Shown: in pieces, positions 24,506 to 34,271 of the stretch
How positions within the stretch are numbered: position 1 is the stretch's first letter
How the letters are laid out: every line of letters begins with the position of its first letter
From: an uncultured Lachnospiraceae bacterium
GTDB lineage: Bacteria; Bacillota; Clostridia; Lachnospirales; Anaerotignaceae
Length of the DNA: 34,800 nucleotides
Reading direction: 5' to 3'
Assembly: GCA_944383855.1 (NCBI GenBank)
Contig: CALWRB010000029.1
Coordinates: 1 to 34,800 of the forward strand
Notes under the pieces: model-generated
Seen by the model: the letters and a program-made list of their open reading frames with translations, nothing else
Told to the model about the DNA's origin: nothing
Database searches by the model: none
Program-made: the position numbers and the translations under genes

Positions 24506-25984
24506 ATGGAATCTTACGATATTTACAAAGATATTGCCGAACGGACAGGCGGGGATATTTACATCGGCGTGGTAGGTCCTGTCAGAACGGGAAAATCTAC
24601 TTTTATCAAGCGTTTTATGGATCTTTTGGTGCTGCCGCAGATAGAGGAGGGCTACGCGAGAGATCGGGCGAGAGACGAACTGCCGCAGTCGGCGGCAGGA
24701 CGCAGTATCATGACGACAGAGCCGAAGTTTGTGCCCAATGAGGCGGTCATGATCCAGTTGGGGGATCACACATATATGAATGTGCGAATGATCGACTGCG
24801 TAGGGTATGTCGTGCCGGGGGCGGAAGGATATATGGAAGACGACACCCCCAGAATGGTACATACCCCTTGGGCAGAGGAGGCACTGCCGTTTTTAGAAGC
24901 TGCTGAGATCGGGACGAAAAAGGTGATCGAAGATCATTCTACGATCGGTGTGGTGGTGACAACAGACGGCAGTGTGACGGATATTCCGAGAGAAAACTAT
25001 GTAGAGGCGGAAGAACGCGTGATTTCTGAGTTGCAGGCAATGGGCAAGCCTTTTGTGGTGCTGTATAACACGGCGACCCCTTACAGCACACAGACGATCG
25101 GGCAGAAAGAGGCGCTGCAGCAAAAATACGGGGTACCGGTTTTGGCGATGAATGCGGCACAACTGAAGGCGGAGGATATTTCCGCACTGCTGGAGGCGGC
25201 GTTATATCAGTTCCCAATCAAAGAGATCCGCTTTTCTATGCCTGTGTGGTTAGAAGCATTGGACTGCGCGCACCCGATGAAAGCGGCACTGATCGAAGGG
25301 CTGCGTAAGGTAATGGAAAAAACCAGTCGTTTGGCAGATGTATCTGACGCGGTATCGGCATTGGAAGATCTGGAATTTCTGCATAAGGTTTATACGGAAG
25401 AAATATTGCCGGGAGAAGGTGCTGCGGAGATTGGTTTAAGCCTGAAGGACGGATTGTTCTACGATATATTAAGTGAAACGGTAAATCTGCCGATCCGCAA
25501 TGATTATGAACTGATCTCGACGATCAAGCTGCTTTCGGAAACGAAAAAAGCATATGACAAAATTGCTTCCGCACTGGCAGATGTGAAATGTCGGGGATAC
25601 GGCGTGGTGCCTCCTGTTTTTGAAGAAATTCAGTTGGAAAAACCGGAAGTCTTTAAACAAGGCAACCGCTATGGGATTCGTCTGCGGGCAAAGGGAGAAT
25701 CTTTGCATCTGATCAAAGCGGACATTGAAACGGAGGTTTCTCCTATCATCGGGAATGAGGCGCAATCTACAGAGTTTATTGAAAAACTGATTGCGGATTA
25801 TGAAACAGAACCGGAGAAAATCTGGGATTTGAATATTTTCGGTCATACGCTCAGCAGTATGGTCAGTGACGGAATGCAAAACAAACTGTACCGTATGCCG
25901 CAGGACGCGCAAATTAAGCTGCAGGAAACGCTGCAAAAAATCGTGAACGAGGGCAGCGGTGGGCTGATCTGTATTATTTTATAA
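24506..25984 (+). CDS. spoIVA: Stage IV sporulation protein A (spore coat morphogenetic ATPase)
   Basis: 492 aa, the same length as the Bacillus subtilis protein. SpoIVA polymerises on the forespore outer membrane with ATP hydrolysis and anchors the coat and cortex assembly. Walker A GPVRTGKST holds Lys30, the known position; SIMTTEPKFVPNEA and MIDCVGYVVPGAEGY follow, as in the family's TRAFAC GTPase-like fold. The C-terminal end GGLICIIL matches the conserved membrane-anchoring tip. The frame extends to 24383, but the sigma-E promoter and SDR terminator lie in that part; AAAGGGG precedes ATG 24506. The gene shows that the organism forms endospores. Confidence 0.97.
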   Translation: MESYDIYKDIAERTGGDIYIGVVGPVRTGKSTFIKRFMDLLVLPQIEEGYARDRARDELPQSAAGRSIMTTEPKFVPNEAVMIQLGDHTYMNVRMIDCVGYVVPGAEGYMEDDTPRMVHTPWAEEALPFLEAAEIGTKKVIEDHSTIGVVVTTDGSVTDIPRENYVEAEERVISELQAMGKPFVVLYNTATPYSTQTIGQKEALQQKYGVPVLAMNAAQLKAEDISALLEAALYQFPIKEIRFSMPVWLEALDCAHPMKAALIEGLRKVMEKTSRLADVSDAVSALEDLEFLHKVYTEEILPGEGAAEIGLSLKDGLFYDILSETVNLPIRNDYELISTIKLLSETKKAYDKIASALADVKCRGYGVVPPVFEEIQLEKPEVFKQGNRYGIRLRAKGESLHLIKADIETEVSPIIGNEAQSTEFIEKLIADYETEPEKIWDLNIFGHTLSSMVSDGMQNKLYRMPQDAQIKLQETLQKIVNEGSGGLICIIL

Positions 25985-26000
25985 TGGGTCATAGCAAAAG

Positions 26001-26036
26001 AAAAACGGTCTGACAATACTGTCAAACCGTTTTTTT
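26001..26036. terminator. Bidirectional terminator between spoIVA and the IDH gene
   Basis: AAAAACGGT-c-TGACA with TGTCA-AACCGTTTTT around a 4-base loop; A run on one side and T run on the other serve both convergent genes. Confidence 0.88.
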
Positions 26037-26056
26037 ATTTGTCAAGAGAAAGCTTT

Positions 26057-27055
26057 TTACAGCGCTGCAATGACAGCGTCTGCAAATTCTTCTGTGGAAG
26101 CGCTGCCGCCCATATCCTGTGTCAATACATCTCCTGTATGAATGACTTTGGAAACAGCCGCGCGGATCTTTTCTGCGGCTTCTGTTTCGCCCAGATGCGC
26201 TAACATCATGGCTGCGGATAAAATCGCAGCGGTAGGGTTGATTTTATGCTGACCTGCGATATCAGGGGCAGAACCATGGATCGGTTCGAAGATCGCGCCT
26301 GTTTCGCCGATATTTGCGCTGGGAGTCAGACCAAGACCGCCGACCAGACCTGCGCAAAGGTCGGAAACAATGTCGCCGTAGAGGTTCGGGCAGACCAGAA
26401 CATCATATTTTTCGGGGTTCATGACCAGACGCATACACATCGCGTCTACAATGCTGTCATCAAACTGGATTTCAGGATATTCCTTGGCGATTTCTTTTGC
26501 CACTTCCAGAAAAAGACCGTCTGTGCATTTCATGATGTTTGCCTTATGTACGGCAGTGACTTTTTTTCTGCCTTCCCGTTTGGCATATTCAAAGGCATAG
26601 CGAATGATACGCTCACAGCCTTTTCTGGTGATCAGTTTAATGCTTTCTGCTGCGACATCACCGATCATATGCTCAATACCGGCATACAGGTCCTCTGTAT
26701 TTTCCCGAATGACAACGATATCGACATTATCATATCTGGAAAGTGTACCGGGATAGGTGATGGCAGGACGCACATTGGCGTACAGGTCAAATGTTTTACG
26801 CATGGCTACATTGACACTGCGGAATCCTGTGCCAACGGGTGTGGTAACGGGACCTTTCAGTGCGACGCCGTTTTTACGGATAGAGGCGATCGTTTCCTCG
26901 GGCAAGGGTGTACCGCAGGCTTCGATCATTGCCGCGCCTGCGTGTGCTACTTCCCACTGGATATTAACGCCTGTGGCTTCTACTACTTTTTTTGCTGCTG
27001 CGATGACTTCGGGACCGCTTCCGTCACCGGGAATCAATGTTACTGTATGCTGCAT
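26057..27055 (-). CDS. NAD-dependent isocitrate dehydrogenase
   Basis: 332 aa, beta-decarboxylating dehydrogenase family. Oxidises isocitrate to 2-oxoglutarate and CO2. N-terminal [12 protein letters not shown], substrate motif [13 protein letters not shown], metal/substrate Asp region [10 protein letters not shown] and [11 protein letters not shown], then the cofactor loop [10 protein letters not shown]: Asp-Ile after AP (not Lys-Tyr) favours NAD over NADP. Homology to isopropylmalate and homoisocitrate dehydrogenases is close, so the substrate is assigned mainly by its operon partners, aconitase and Re-citrate synthase. Starts 17 bases after the aconitase stop with AAAGGGG before ATG 27055. 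It is the last gene of the operon. Confidence 0.9.
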   Translation of the reverse strand: MQHTVTLIPGDGSGPEVIAAAKKVVEATGVNIQWEVAHAGAAMIEACGTPLPEETIASIRKNGVALKGPVTTPVGTGFRSVNVAMRKTFDLYANVRPAITYPGTLSRYDNVDIVVIRENTEDLYAGIEHMIGDVAAESIKLITRKGCERIIRYAFEYAKREGRKKVTAVHKANIMKCTDGLFLEVAKEIAKEYPEIQFDDSIVDAMCMRLVMNPEKYDVLVCPNLYGDIVSDLCAGLVGGLGLTPSANIGETGAIFEPIHGSAPDIAGQHKINPTAAILSAAMMLAHLGETEAAEKIRAAVSKVIHTGDVLTQDMGGSASTEEFADAVIAAL

Positions 27056-27072
27056 GGAATTTGTCCCCTTTC

Positions 27073-29001
27073 TTAGTTCATCTGTTTCGTATAGTTCAGC
27101 AGACCGCCTGCCAGAAGAATGTCACGCTGTCTTTCGGAAATATTCAGGCGGGTCGGGATTTCTTCGCCGGTCTTGACATTGGTTACCATGACCAGTTCGC
27201 CGCGTGCTGCACCTTTGATCTGATCGGGTGCATAAGCGATGGTCAGTTCATCTCCCAAAGCAAGATTATCATAATCCCACTCATTGACAAAAATCAAAGG
27301 CAAAATGCCGTTATTGATGAGGTTTGCCATATGGATACGGGCAAAAGATTTTGCCAATACACCCTTAACGCCAAGCTGCAAAGGTGCCAGTGCCGCGTGC
27401 TCACGGCTGCTGCCCTGACCATAGTTCTGACCTGCGATGATAAAACCGCCGCCGGCAGCTTTTGCTCTTGCGGGGAATTTCGGATCGCAAGGTGTCAGGC
27501 AATAGTCTGCCAGATAAGGCACGTTGGAGCGGAACGGTAACAATTTCGCATTGGAAGGCATGATATGGTCTGTAGTGATGTTATCCTCTACCTTGATCAA
27601 TGTTTTACCGGAAATCTCATTCGGCATCTTTACATTTTTCGGGAACGGCTGGATATTCGGACCGCGTACGACTTTTACGCTCTGACCGTCTGCTGCGGGC
27701 GGAATTACCAGATTATCGTTAATCAGGAAATGTTCGGGCATGGAAACCTGAGGTGCTTCGCCCAAAGTGCGAGGGTCTGTCAGAACACCTGCCACTGCAC
27801 TTGCCACTGCGGTTTCGGGGCTAACGATATAAACCTGTGCGGATTTTGTGCCGCTTCTGCCTTCAAAGTTACGGTTGATGGTACGCAGGGAAACTGCTTT
27901 TGTCGCGGGTGCCTGTCCCATACCGATGCAGGGACCGCAGCCGCATTCCAAAATACGCGCGCCTGCGGAAATGATGTCTGCCAGAGCGCCGTTTGCCGCA
28001 AGCATATTCATCACCTGCTTGGAGCCGGGGGCAATGACAAGGCTGACATCAGGGTGTACAGTTTTGCCTTTGAGCAGGGCTGCAACGGTCATCATATCGG
28101 TGTAAGAGGAGTTGGTGCAGCTGCCGATCGCTACCTGATCGACTGCCATACCTGTAATCTCGCTGACTTTTTTGATATTATCCGGGCTATGCGGGCAAGC
28201 AACCAAAGGTTCGATCTCGTCTAATGCGATGGTGACGCATTCGTCGTAAACGGCATCTGCATCTGCGGAAAGTTCGATCCAGTCTTCTTCTCTGCCTTGT
28301 GCCTTTAAGAATGCCAAGGTAACTTCATCACTGGGGAAAACAGAGGTGGTCGCACCTAACTCTGCGCCCATGTTGGTGATGGTGGCACGCTGCGGTACGC
28401 TCAAAGTTTTGACGCCTTCGCCTGTGTATTCCATGACTTTGCCGACACCGCCTTTGACGGATAATCTGCGCAAAACTTCCAAAATCACATCTTTTGCGGT
28501 GACCCAAGGGCTTAATTTACCGGTCAATTCTACTTTGCAGACCTTCGGCATTGCCAAAAAATACGCGCCGCCGCCCATAGCGACTGCAACGTCCAAACCG
28601 CCTGCGCCGATGGCGAGCATACCGATGCCGCCGCCGGTGGGTGTGTGGCTGTCGGAACCAAGCAGGGTTTTACCGGGTTTGCCGAAACGCTCCAGATGTA
28701 CCTGATGGCAGATGCCGTTGCCGGGTTTGGAAAAATAGATGCCGTGCTTGGAAGCAACGGTCTGGATATATTTATGGTCATCTGCATTCTCAAAGCCTGT
28801 TTGCAGGGTATTATGATCGATATATGCCACGGATTTTTCTGTTTTTACCGTGGGGATACCCATTGCTTCAAATTGCAGATATGCCATGGTGCCTGTGGAG
28901 TCCTGTGTCAGGGTCTGGTCGATTTTGATGGAAATTTCCTGTCCTGCGATCATTTCGCCGCTGACCAGATGGGATTGAATGAGTTTTTGCGTTAAGTTCA
29001 T
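27073..29001 (-). CDS. Aconitate hydratase
   Basis: 642 aa, the shorter clostridial/archaeal-type aconitase. Isomerises citrate to isocitrate with a [4Fe-4S] cluster. Cluster cysteines are in [13 protein letters not shown] and [14 protein letters not shown]; substrate loops [19 protein letters not shown] and LLGSDSH match; the swivelling C-terminal domain shows [24 protein letters not shown] is about ten bases before ATG 29001. The 89-base gap to the upstream synthase gene has no obvious terminator. Homoaconitase is the main alternative, and the neighbours do not suggest lysine synthesis. Confidence 0.93.
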   Translation of the reverse strand: MNLTQKLIQSHLVSGEMIAGQEISIKIDQTLTQDSTGTMAYLQFEAMGIPTVKTEKSVAYIDHNTLQTGFENADDHKYIQTVASKHGIYFSKPGNGICHQVHLERFGKPGKTLLGSDSHTPTGGGIGMLAIGAGGLDVAVAMGGGAYFLAMPKVCKVELTGKLSPWVTAKDVILEVLRRLSVKGGVGKVMEYTGEGVKTLSVPQRATITNMGAELGATTSVFPSDEVTLAFLKAQGREEDWIELSADADAVYDECVTIALDEIEPLVACPHSPDNIKKVSEITGMAVDQVAIGSCTNSSYTDMMTVAALLKGKTVHPDVSLVIAPGSKQVMNMLAANGALADIISAGARILECGCGPCIGMGQAPATKAVSLRTINRNFEGRSGTKSAQVYIVSPETAVASAVAGVLTDPRTLGEAPQVSMPEHFLINDNLVIPPAADGQSVKVVRGPNIQPFPKNVKMPNEISGKTLIKVEDNITTDHIMPSNAKLLPFRSNVPYLADYCLTPCDPKFPARAKAAGGGFIIAGQNYGQGSSREHAALAPLQLGVKGVLAKSFARIHMANLINNGILPLIFVNEWDYDNLALGDELTIAYAPDQIKGAARGELVMVTNVKTGEEIPTRLNISERQRDILLAGGLLNYTKQMN

Positions 29002-29090
29002 GATGTTGATTCCTCCATAAAGAAAAAAATACGCTTTTGTATGATTCGCTGTATGCAGACCTATTTTTACAAAGCCTGCACCTGCGTGTG

Positions 29091-30464
29091 TTACAGATCA
29101 AATAACTGCGGCGTCAGTTTGTGCATCGCATCTACCAGTTCTTCTTTACTGATGTAGGATACACGACCGTCGTCATACTGATGGTCGACCCAGTCTTTCA
29201 AAACCGCAACTTCCGGTGCGTGTTTTTCGATTTTTTTGCCTTCGGGAAGTTTCAAATATTGGTTCAGCCAGTAGGCGATACCGGAAAGACCGGAGTTTTT
29301 ATTGATCTCTACGCCCAAAGGACGATTCAATATTTTTTCTGTATTAAAGATGTTATAAATTTCCTCGTCTTTGGCAACACCGTCCGCATGGATACCTGCG
29401 CGGGTCACATTAAAGTCCTTGCCGACAAAAGGTGTACGGTCCGGAATGACATAATTCAATTCTTTTTCGTAATATTCCGCGATCTCGGTGATAACGGTGG
29501 GGTCCATGCCGTCTAATGTACCGCGCATCTGTGCGTACTCGATGACCATAGCTTCCAGAGGCGTATTGCCTGTTCTTTCACCGATGCCAAGCAGGGAGCA
29601 GTTGATACCGGAAGCGCCGTACAGCCAAGCAGTTGTGGAGTTGACCACTGCTTTATAAAAATCATTATGCCCGTGCCATTCCAAAAGTTCACTGGGAATG
29701 CACGCAAAGTGATTGATGCCGTAAACGATACCGCCGACGGAACGGGGCAGTGTTGCACCGTGGTAGGGTACGCCGTAGCCCATGGTGTCGCAAAGTCTGA
29801 TCTTGACAGGGTGCTGATATTCTTCCATCAGCTTATACAGCTCTGTGGCAAAGGGAACGACAAAACCATAGTAATCTGCTCTGGTGACATCTTCAAAATG
29901 ACATCTGGGGGTGATTCCCATTTCCAAAGCGGCACGAACAATGTCCAGATAGCCTTCCATTGCCTGTCTTCTGGTTTTTTTGAGTTTATGGAAAATATGA
30001 TAGTCAGAGCAGCTGGTCAAAATGCCGCACTCTTTCAGCCCCATATCTTTGACGAGTTTGAAGTCTTCCGGTGTGGCACGGATCCAACCTGTGATCTCGG
30101 GGAATTCATATCCCAGTTCCTGACAGGCGCGAACCGCTTTTCTGTCATTTTCACTATAAAGGAAGAATTCGGACTGACGAATGATGCCTTTCGGTCCGCC
30201 CAGACGATGCAGCATTTTAAATAAGGTAACGATTTGTTCCACCGTATAGGGGGCACGAGATTGCTGACCATCGCGGAAAGTAGTATCTGTGATCCAGATA
30301 TGTTCCGGCGGGTTCATCGGTACGACGCGGTAGTTAAAAGTACATTTCGGAATCTCGTCATAGGAAAAATTATCCCGGTAAAGATTCGGCTTTTCCACGT
30401 CCTGCAGACTGTATTTATACTGTGTCAATTCCAACAAATTCGTTTTCGGATTGAAGGAAAGCAT
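29091..30464 (-). CDS. Re-citrate synthase (homocitrate/isopropylmalate synthase family)
   Basis: 457 aa. The fold is DRE-TIM metallolyase: TDTTFRDGQQSRAPYT near the N terminus holds the metal/acid residues, HFEDVTRADYYGFV and LEWHGHNDFYKAVVNST carry the metal-binding His pair, and GIGERTGNTPLEAM follows. In Clostridium kluyveri and relatives a protein of this size and type makes citrate from acetyl-CoA and oxaloacetate with Re-face specificity, in place of GltA. Co-transcription with aconitase and IDH supports Re-citrate synthase; homocitrate synthase is the alternative. First gene of the operon, with its own promoter; the reading frame starts at ATG 30464. Confidence 0.88.
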   Translation of the reverse strand: MLSFNPKTNLLELTQYKYSLQDVEKPNLYRDNFSYDEIPKCTFNYRVVPMNPPEHIWITDTTFRDGQQSRAPYTVEQIVTLFKMLHRLGGPKGIIRQSEFFLYSENDRKAVRACQELGYEFPEITGWIRATPEDFKLVKDMGLKECGILTSCSDYHIFHKLKKTRRQAMEGYLDIVRAALEMGITPRCHFEDVTRADYYGFVVPFATELYKLMEEYQHPVKIRLCDTMGYGVPYHGATLPRSVGGIVYGINHFACIPSELLEWHGHNDFYKAVVNSTTAWLYGASGINCSLLGIGERTGNTPLEAMVIEYAQMRGTLDGMDPTVITEIAEYYEKELNYVIPDRTPFVGKDFNVTRAGIHADGVAKDEEIYNIFNTEKILNRPLGVEINKNSGLSGIAYWLNQYLKLPEGKKIEKHAPEVAVLKDWVDHQYDDGRVSYISKEELVDAMHKLTPQLFDL

Positions 30465-30522
30465 CTAAACACCCCTTTCATAAAATTAAACGGTTATGGA
30501 TATATGGTGCGATTATTTATCA

Positions 30523-30551
30523 AATATAACAATAAAAGGAAGGACTGTCAA
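30523..30551 (-). promoter_or_regulatory. Sigma-A promoter of the Re-citrate synthase operon
   Basis: Minus strand TTGACA (30551-30546), 17-bp spacer, TATATT (30528-30523), about 55 bases before ATG 30464. Confidence 0.85.
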
Positions 30552-31020
30552 TAGAAAATAATAATTTTTTTTAATCATTTATCTTCTGCATAAAAATTAT
30601 AAAAACAATAGAAAATCCCATAAACACAACAAAAATTAGAAGAAAATCAAAAAAATAAATATATGTAAAAAATGAATTGTTTATATGCGATTGCGAATGG
30701 TTTTTCAATAGAAATGATAGTGAAGTTCTGCCGTGAGAAGCGAAAAAAATGGGACGAAACAGCTTGGGAAGCGGAAAATAAGAGGGAAAAAGGCAAGGGG
30801 AGAGCAGGCTGAGGGGAGAGGTGCGTTTGACTATGCGAAAGCAAGTGTATCCATAACAAAAAGGGGAGAAGCGTCAAAAAAAGGCGTCCCGTTGACAGGC
30901 GCTACAGACTGTCAAAAAACGAAATGAGATCTCTTTTTCAAGAATGCGGAAGGGGTTGGGAAACAAAGTGTTTCTTATCTGCAATCCGCAATCGGAATTT
31001 AGTTCCGATGAGAAAGATGA
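30552..31020. other. Long intergenic region without a recognised gene
   Basis: No coding frame is convincing. 30552-30720 is strongly AT-rich. 30720-30890 is purine-rich on the plus strand. 30885-31010 has three inverted repeats: TTGACAG (30892-30898) / CTGTCAA (30909-30915), GCGGA near 30946 / TCCGC near 30985, and ATCGGAA (30991-30997) / TTCCGAT (31003-31009) with a 5-base loop. It may hold a small RNA, but no known family was recognised and no promoter on either strand is clear. Confidence 0.4.
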
Positions 31021-31021
31021 G

Positions 31022-31068
31022 AAAAAGCAGGGTTTTTCTCGCTTTTTAGGCGATAAAACTCCTGCTTT
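31022..31068 (-). terminator. Intrinsic terminator of tyrS
   Basis: Minus strand AAAGCAGG with CCTGCTTT, inner ATCGC / GCGAG pairing, then T run. About 40 bases after the tyrS stop. Confidence 0.8.
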
Positions 31069-31108
31069 ATCTTTTCGTTTCCTCATCAAAGGCTTATCAA
31101 GTAAATGA

Positions 31109-32344
31109 TTAGCCTAAAATCACATTATGGAATGTTTTTTTGCCTTTTTGTACCAGAAGCTGTCCGTCGGTAAACAAGTCTGTGGTGACACGGAAAGCAG
31201 GGTCTGTGACGGGTTTTTCGGCAAGTTTTACACCGCCCTGCTGTACGGCGCGGCGTCCTTCGGAACGGGAGGGCACTACACCGATTGTAGTCAACAGTGT
31301 GAGGATATCCATGCCGTCTGCAAAATCAGCAGCGGGCAATGTAGTGGAAGGAGCGGAACCTGCAGCAGAACCTTTGCCAAAGAGCGCTTTTGCCGCTTCC
31401 TGTGCTTTTACAGCTTCTTCTTCGCCGTGGACGATCTTGGTCAGTTCAAACGCAAGCACTTCTTTTGCCTGATTGATTTGGCTGCCTTCCAAAGCACCCA
31501 GACGACGTACTTCTTCCATCGGCAGGAAAGTCAGCAGAGCAAGGCATTTTTCCACGTCCTGATCGCCGACATTTCTCCAGTACTGGTAAAAATCGTAAGG
31601 GGAGGTCTTTTCAGGATCCAGCCATACAGCGCCGCTGACAGTTTTACCCATTTTTACTCCTTCACTGTTGGTCAAGAGCTTGAATGTCATGCCGTAAGCG
31701 GATTTGCCTGTTTTGCGGCGGATCAATTCTACACCGGCGATGATATTGGACCACTGGTCGTTGCCGCCCATCTGCAAGGTGCAGTTGTAACGTTTATTCA
31801 GTTCCAGGAAGTCGTATCCCTGCATGATCATGTAGTTGAATTCCAAGAAGGACAGACCGGCTTCTTTTTCCATACGGGTTTTGAAGCAATCTGCTGCAAG
31901 CATACGGTTGACGGAAAAATGTACGCCGACATCACGCAGAAATTCTACGTAGTTCAAATTTCTCAGCCAGTCCGCGTTATTAGCTAATATCGCGCTGTCT
32001 TCTCCTTTGTCAAAATCAATGAAATGCGCCAACTGCTTTTTAATGCAGGCAACGTTATGATCGATGGTTTCCACGGTCATCATTTTACGCATATCCGTTT
32101 TTCCGGAAGGGTCGCCGACCATAGCGGTACCGCCGCCCATCAGGCAGATTGGACGGTTGCCGCAGCGCTGCATATGCGCCATTGCCATAACGGTCAAAAA
32201 GTGACCGACGTGCAGGCTGTCTGCGGTGGGGTCGATGCCGATATAAAAGGTAACGCCACCTTTTTCGAATAATGCTTTGATTTCTTCTTCGTGTGTCAGC
32301 TGCTCAATAAATCCTCTTTCTTTCAATACTTCGTAAGCGTTCAT
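31109..32344 (-). CDS. tyrS: Tyrosine--tRNA ligase
   Basis: 411 aa. Charges tRNA-Tyr. Class I signatures: HVGH in [19 protein letters not shown] (about 40-58), KMGKT (the KMSKS counterpart) in [15 protein letters not shown], and the C-terminal S4-like RNA-binding part ([16 protein letters not shown]). Two in-frame ATGs are possible (32350 and 32344). AAGGAG directly abuts the first, leaving one or two bases, and gives a normal spacing only for the second, so 32344 is chosen. Preceded by a T-box leader and the promoter within pepT, and ended by its own terminator. Confidence 0.96.
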   Translation of the reverse strand: MNAYEVLKERGFIEQLTHEEEIKALFEKGGVTFYIGIDPTADSLHVGHFLTVMAMAHMQRCGNRPICLMGGGTAMVGDPSGKTDMRKMMTVETIDHNVACIKKQLAHFIDFDKGEDSAILANNADWLRNLNYVEFLRDVGVHFSVNRMLAADCFKTRMEKEAGLSFLEFNYMIMQGYDFLELNKRYNCTLQMGGNDQWSNIIAGVELIRRKTGKSAYGMTFKLLTNSEGVKMGKTVSGAVWLDPEKTSPYDFYQYWRNVGDQDVEKCLALLTFLPMEEVRRLGALEGSQINQAKEVLAFELTKIVHGEEEAVKAQEAAKALFGKGSAAGSAPSTTLPAADFADGMDILTLLTTIGVVPSRSEGRRAVQQGGVKLAEKPVTDPAFRVTTDLFTDGQLLVQKGKKTFHNVILG

Positions 32345-32398
32345 GTTCATTCTCCTTTTTGTTCTATGATTGAGGGAAAGCCAAACAAAAGAAACTGC

Positions 32399-32675
32399 AA
32401 AAAAATAGAGCCTTCTCTATCCGAAAGGACGAGAAGACTCGCGGTACCACCTTACTTTGCATCGGTTTTCTCTTTTTCACTGCAAGAAAACGAATGCCTT
32501 TCATACCCGTTAACGGAGGTGACCGCCGCACCATTTCCTGTGCGGTGCTCATGAGGCGTAATTTACAAAGTCTGTACTGCAGTCCTTTCAGCTGCCGGAC
32601 TGCTCTCTGCGGTTGTAACCAGCTTTGCCCATTAAAAGCGATGCTTTTACTCAATCACTGCAAGTTTCTTTATTT
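32399..32675 (-). promoter_or_regulatory. T-box leader (tyrosine) of tyrS
   Basis: The T-box core reads AAGGTGGTACCGCG on the minus strand (32453-32440). It is followed by the terminator GAGTCTTCTC ... GAGAAGGCTC and a T run (to 32399), the mutually exclusive partner of the antiterminator. Upstream, the long stem I carries an AGAGAG bulge-type motif and distal loop near 32600. A UAC codon, the Tyr specifier, occurs twice in the stem I 3' side (32576-32574 and 32560-32558); the second sits between the CTTTG and GCC strands as a specifier loop would. Uncharged tRNA-Tyr would permit read-through. Confidence 0.93.
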
Positions 32676-32681
32676 GCAGAT

Positions 32682-32710
32682 ATACTATCATACCGTTTTT
32701 GGAAAGTCAA
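32682..32710 (-). promoter_or_regulatory. Sigma-A promoter of tyrS, inside the end of pepT
   Basis: Minus strand TTGACT (32710-32705), 17-bp spacer, TAGTAT (32687-32682). The -35 and most of the spacer are pepT codons, and the -10 directly follows the pepT stop. Confidence 0.85.
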
Positions 32711-33914
32711 GACCTACGGATAATTCCGCGATTTTTACGATCACAGCAACGGCTTTTTCCATAGAGGAAATCGGAATATACTCATACGGACCGTGGAAAT
32801 TATGCCCGCCGGTAAACAGATTCGGGCAGGGAAGCCCCATAAAGGACAGCCTTGCGCCATCTGTGCCGCCGCGAATGGGGCGTACGATAGGGGTGACGCC
32901 GCATTGTTCCAGCGCGCGTTTGGCAAGGTCGATGATCTCCGGGTAAGCGTTTAATTGTGATGCCATATTATAATATTGATCGTACAGATTCAGCACAATC
33001 GCGTTTTTATACTGTATATTTTTACGATCAATGATCATACGCAGCAAGTTTTTCCGATTCTCAAATGTCTGCGGATTAAAGTCCCGAATGATATAGGACA
33101 TAGTGGCATGCGATACAGAACCGTTAAAATCGTGCAGATGGAAAAATCCTTCATAACCTTCCGTTTTTTCAGGTGTTTCCCGCTCGGGAACCAAAGAGGC
33201 GATCTCGATACCGACGGAAATGGCATTGACCATCGCGTTTTTTGCGGAGCCGGGATGCACACTTTTGCCTTCAATCGTGATCTCCGCGGCGGCAGCGTTG
33301 AAATTTTCATATTGCAGCTCGCCAATCTCTCCGCCATCCATGGTATATGCAAAGTCCGCCCCGAAAGCGGAAACATCAAAATGATCTACCCCGTGACCGA
33401 TCTCTTCGTCGGGGGTGAAAGCGATTCTGATTTTGCCGTGCGGGATTTCCGGGTGGAGAGAAAGGTATTCCATTGCGGAAAGGATCTCCGCAATGCCTGC
33501 TTTATCATCTGCGCCTAAAAGCGTTGTTCCATCGGAAGTGATCAGAGTTTCGCCTTTATATTGCAGCAGGGAAGGAAATTCCTCCGCAGAAAGAGAAAGA
33601 CCATTTAAAGGAATCACTCTGCCGTCATAATGCTCGACGATATTGGGGTGTACTTGTTTACCCGGCGCATCCGGACTGGTGTCCATGTGCGCAATAAATC
33701 CGATGGTAGGACCTTCCGCCGTGGCAGGCAGCGTGGCAAACAGATAACCGTATTTATCGACCGAAATTTCAGTCAAACCAATCTGTTCGCACTCTTTTGC
33801 CAGAAATGCCGCAAAAGAAAGTTGTTCTTTTGTGCTGGGAAACGAAACAGAACGAGGGTCGGAGGTCGTATGATATTTTACATAGGTAAGAAACCTTTCA
33901 GATACAGATTGCAT
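32688..33914 (-). CDS. pepT: Peptidase T (tripeptide aminopeptidase)
   Basis: 408 aa, usual length for M20B PepT. Removes the N-terminal residue of tripeptides, using two zinc ions. Metal ligands and catalytic residues are visible: His and Asp in GFIAHMDTSPD, Asp in LLGADDKAG, the catalytic Glu pair in FTPDEEIGHG, Asp in TMDGG, and the late His in GGHNFHGPYE. The dimerisation lid (about 200-315) carries EGKSVHPGSAKN. The frame can start at 33953, but CAGGAGG supports ATG 33914. It ends 32688 and shares its last codons with the tyrS promoter, so pepT and tyrS are adjacent in the same direction but separately controlled. Confidence 0.95.
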   Translation of the reverse strand: MQSVSERFLTYVKYHTTSDPRSVSFPSTKEQLSFAAFLAKECEQIGLTEISVDKYGYLFATLPATAEGPTIGFIAHMDTSPDAPGKQVHPNIVEHYDGRVIPLNGLSLSAEEFPSLLQYKGETLITSDGTTLLGADDKAGIAEILSAMEYLSLHPEIPHGKIRIAFTPDEEIGHGVDHFDVSAFGADFAYTMDGGEIGELQYENFNAAAAEITIEGKSVHPGSAKNAMVNAISVGIEIASLVPERETPEKTEGYEGFFHLHDFNGSVSHATMSYIIRDFNPQTFENRKNLLRMIIDRKNIQYKNAIVLNLYDQYYNMASQLNAYPEIIDLAKRALEQCGVTPIVRPIRGGTDGARLSFMGLPCPNLFTGGHNFHGPYEYIPISSMEKAVAVIVKIAELSVGLDFPKTV

Positions 33915-33967
33915 GATTGCCTCCTGAGCAAATTTTGATTGAACTTTCTTCATTAAAGTTAGTATTT

Positions 33968-33996
33968 ATTGTAGCATTGAATGAAGAAAAAAACAA
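33968..33996 (-). promoter_or_regulatory. Putative promoter of pepT
   Basis: Minus strand TTGTTT (33996-33991), 17-bp spacer, TACAAT (33973-33968), about 55 bases before ATG 33914. Confidence 0.65.
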
Positions 33997-34143
33997 GAGC
34001 GGACCCAAATAAGAAGATGGATACGAATGAGAAATAGATATATTATAAGGAAGAAATCAAAAAATATGCATGAAAAAAGTGTAGCGTGTGAAAAATATCC
34101 GTTTCCTTTTTTTAAAAGAAAGACTTTTTAGTTGTGAAAAGCC

Positions 34144-34172
34144 TTGACAGAAGAAGGGAATTGCGGTATAGT
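34144..34172 (+). promoter_or_regulatory. Upstream promoter of the tRNA-Ser/rrn region
   Basis: TTGACA (34144-34149), 17-bp spacer, TATAGT (34167-34172). A near-consensus promoter whose transcript would cross about 100 bases without a gene before the next promoter. Between pepT's promoter and here (33997-34143) nothing was recognised. Confidence 0.75.
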
Positions 34173-34271
34173 AAAAAAACTCTCCCCTTTGGTGAGAAAT
34201 TGCCGAAACAGAGAGGTAAAACGGCAGAAATACAGGCAATATGATTTTTTATCGGAAATCGAAAAAAAGTG

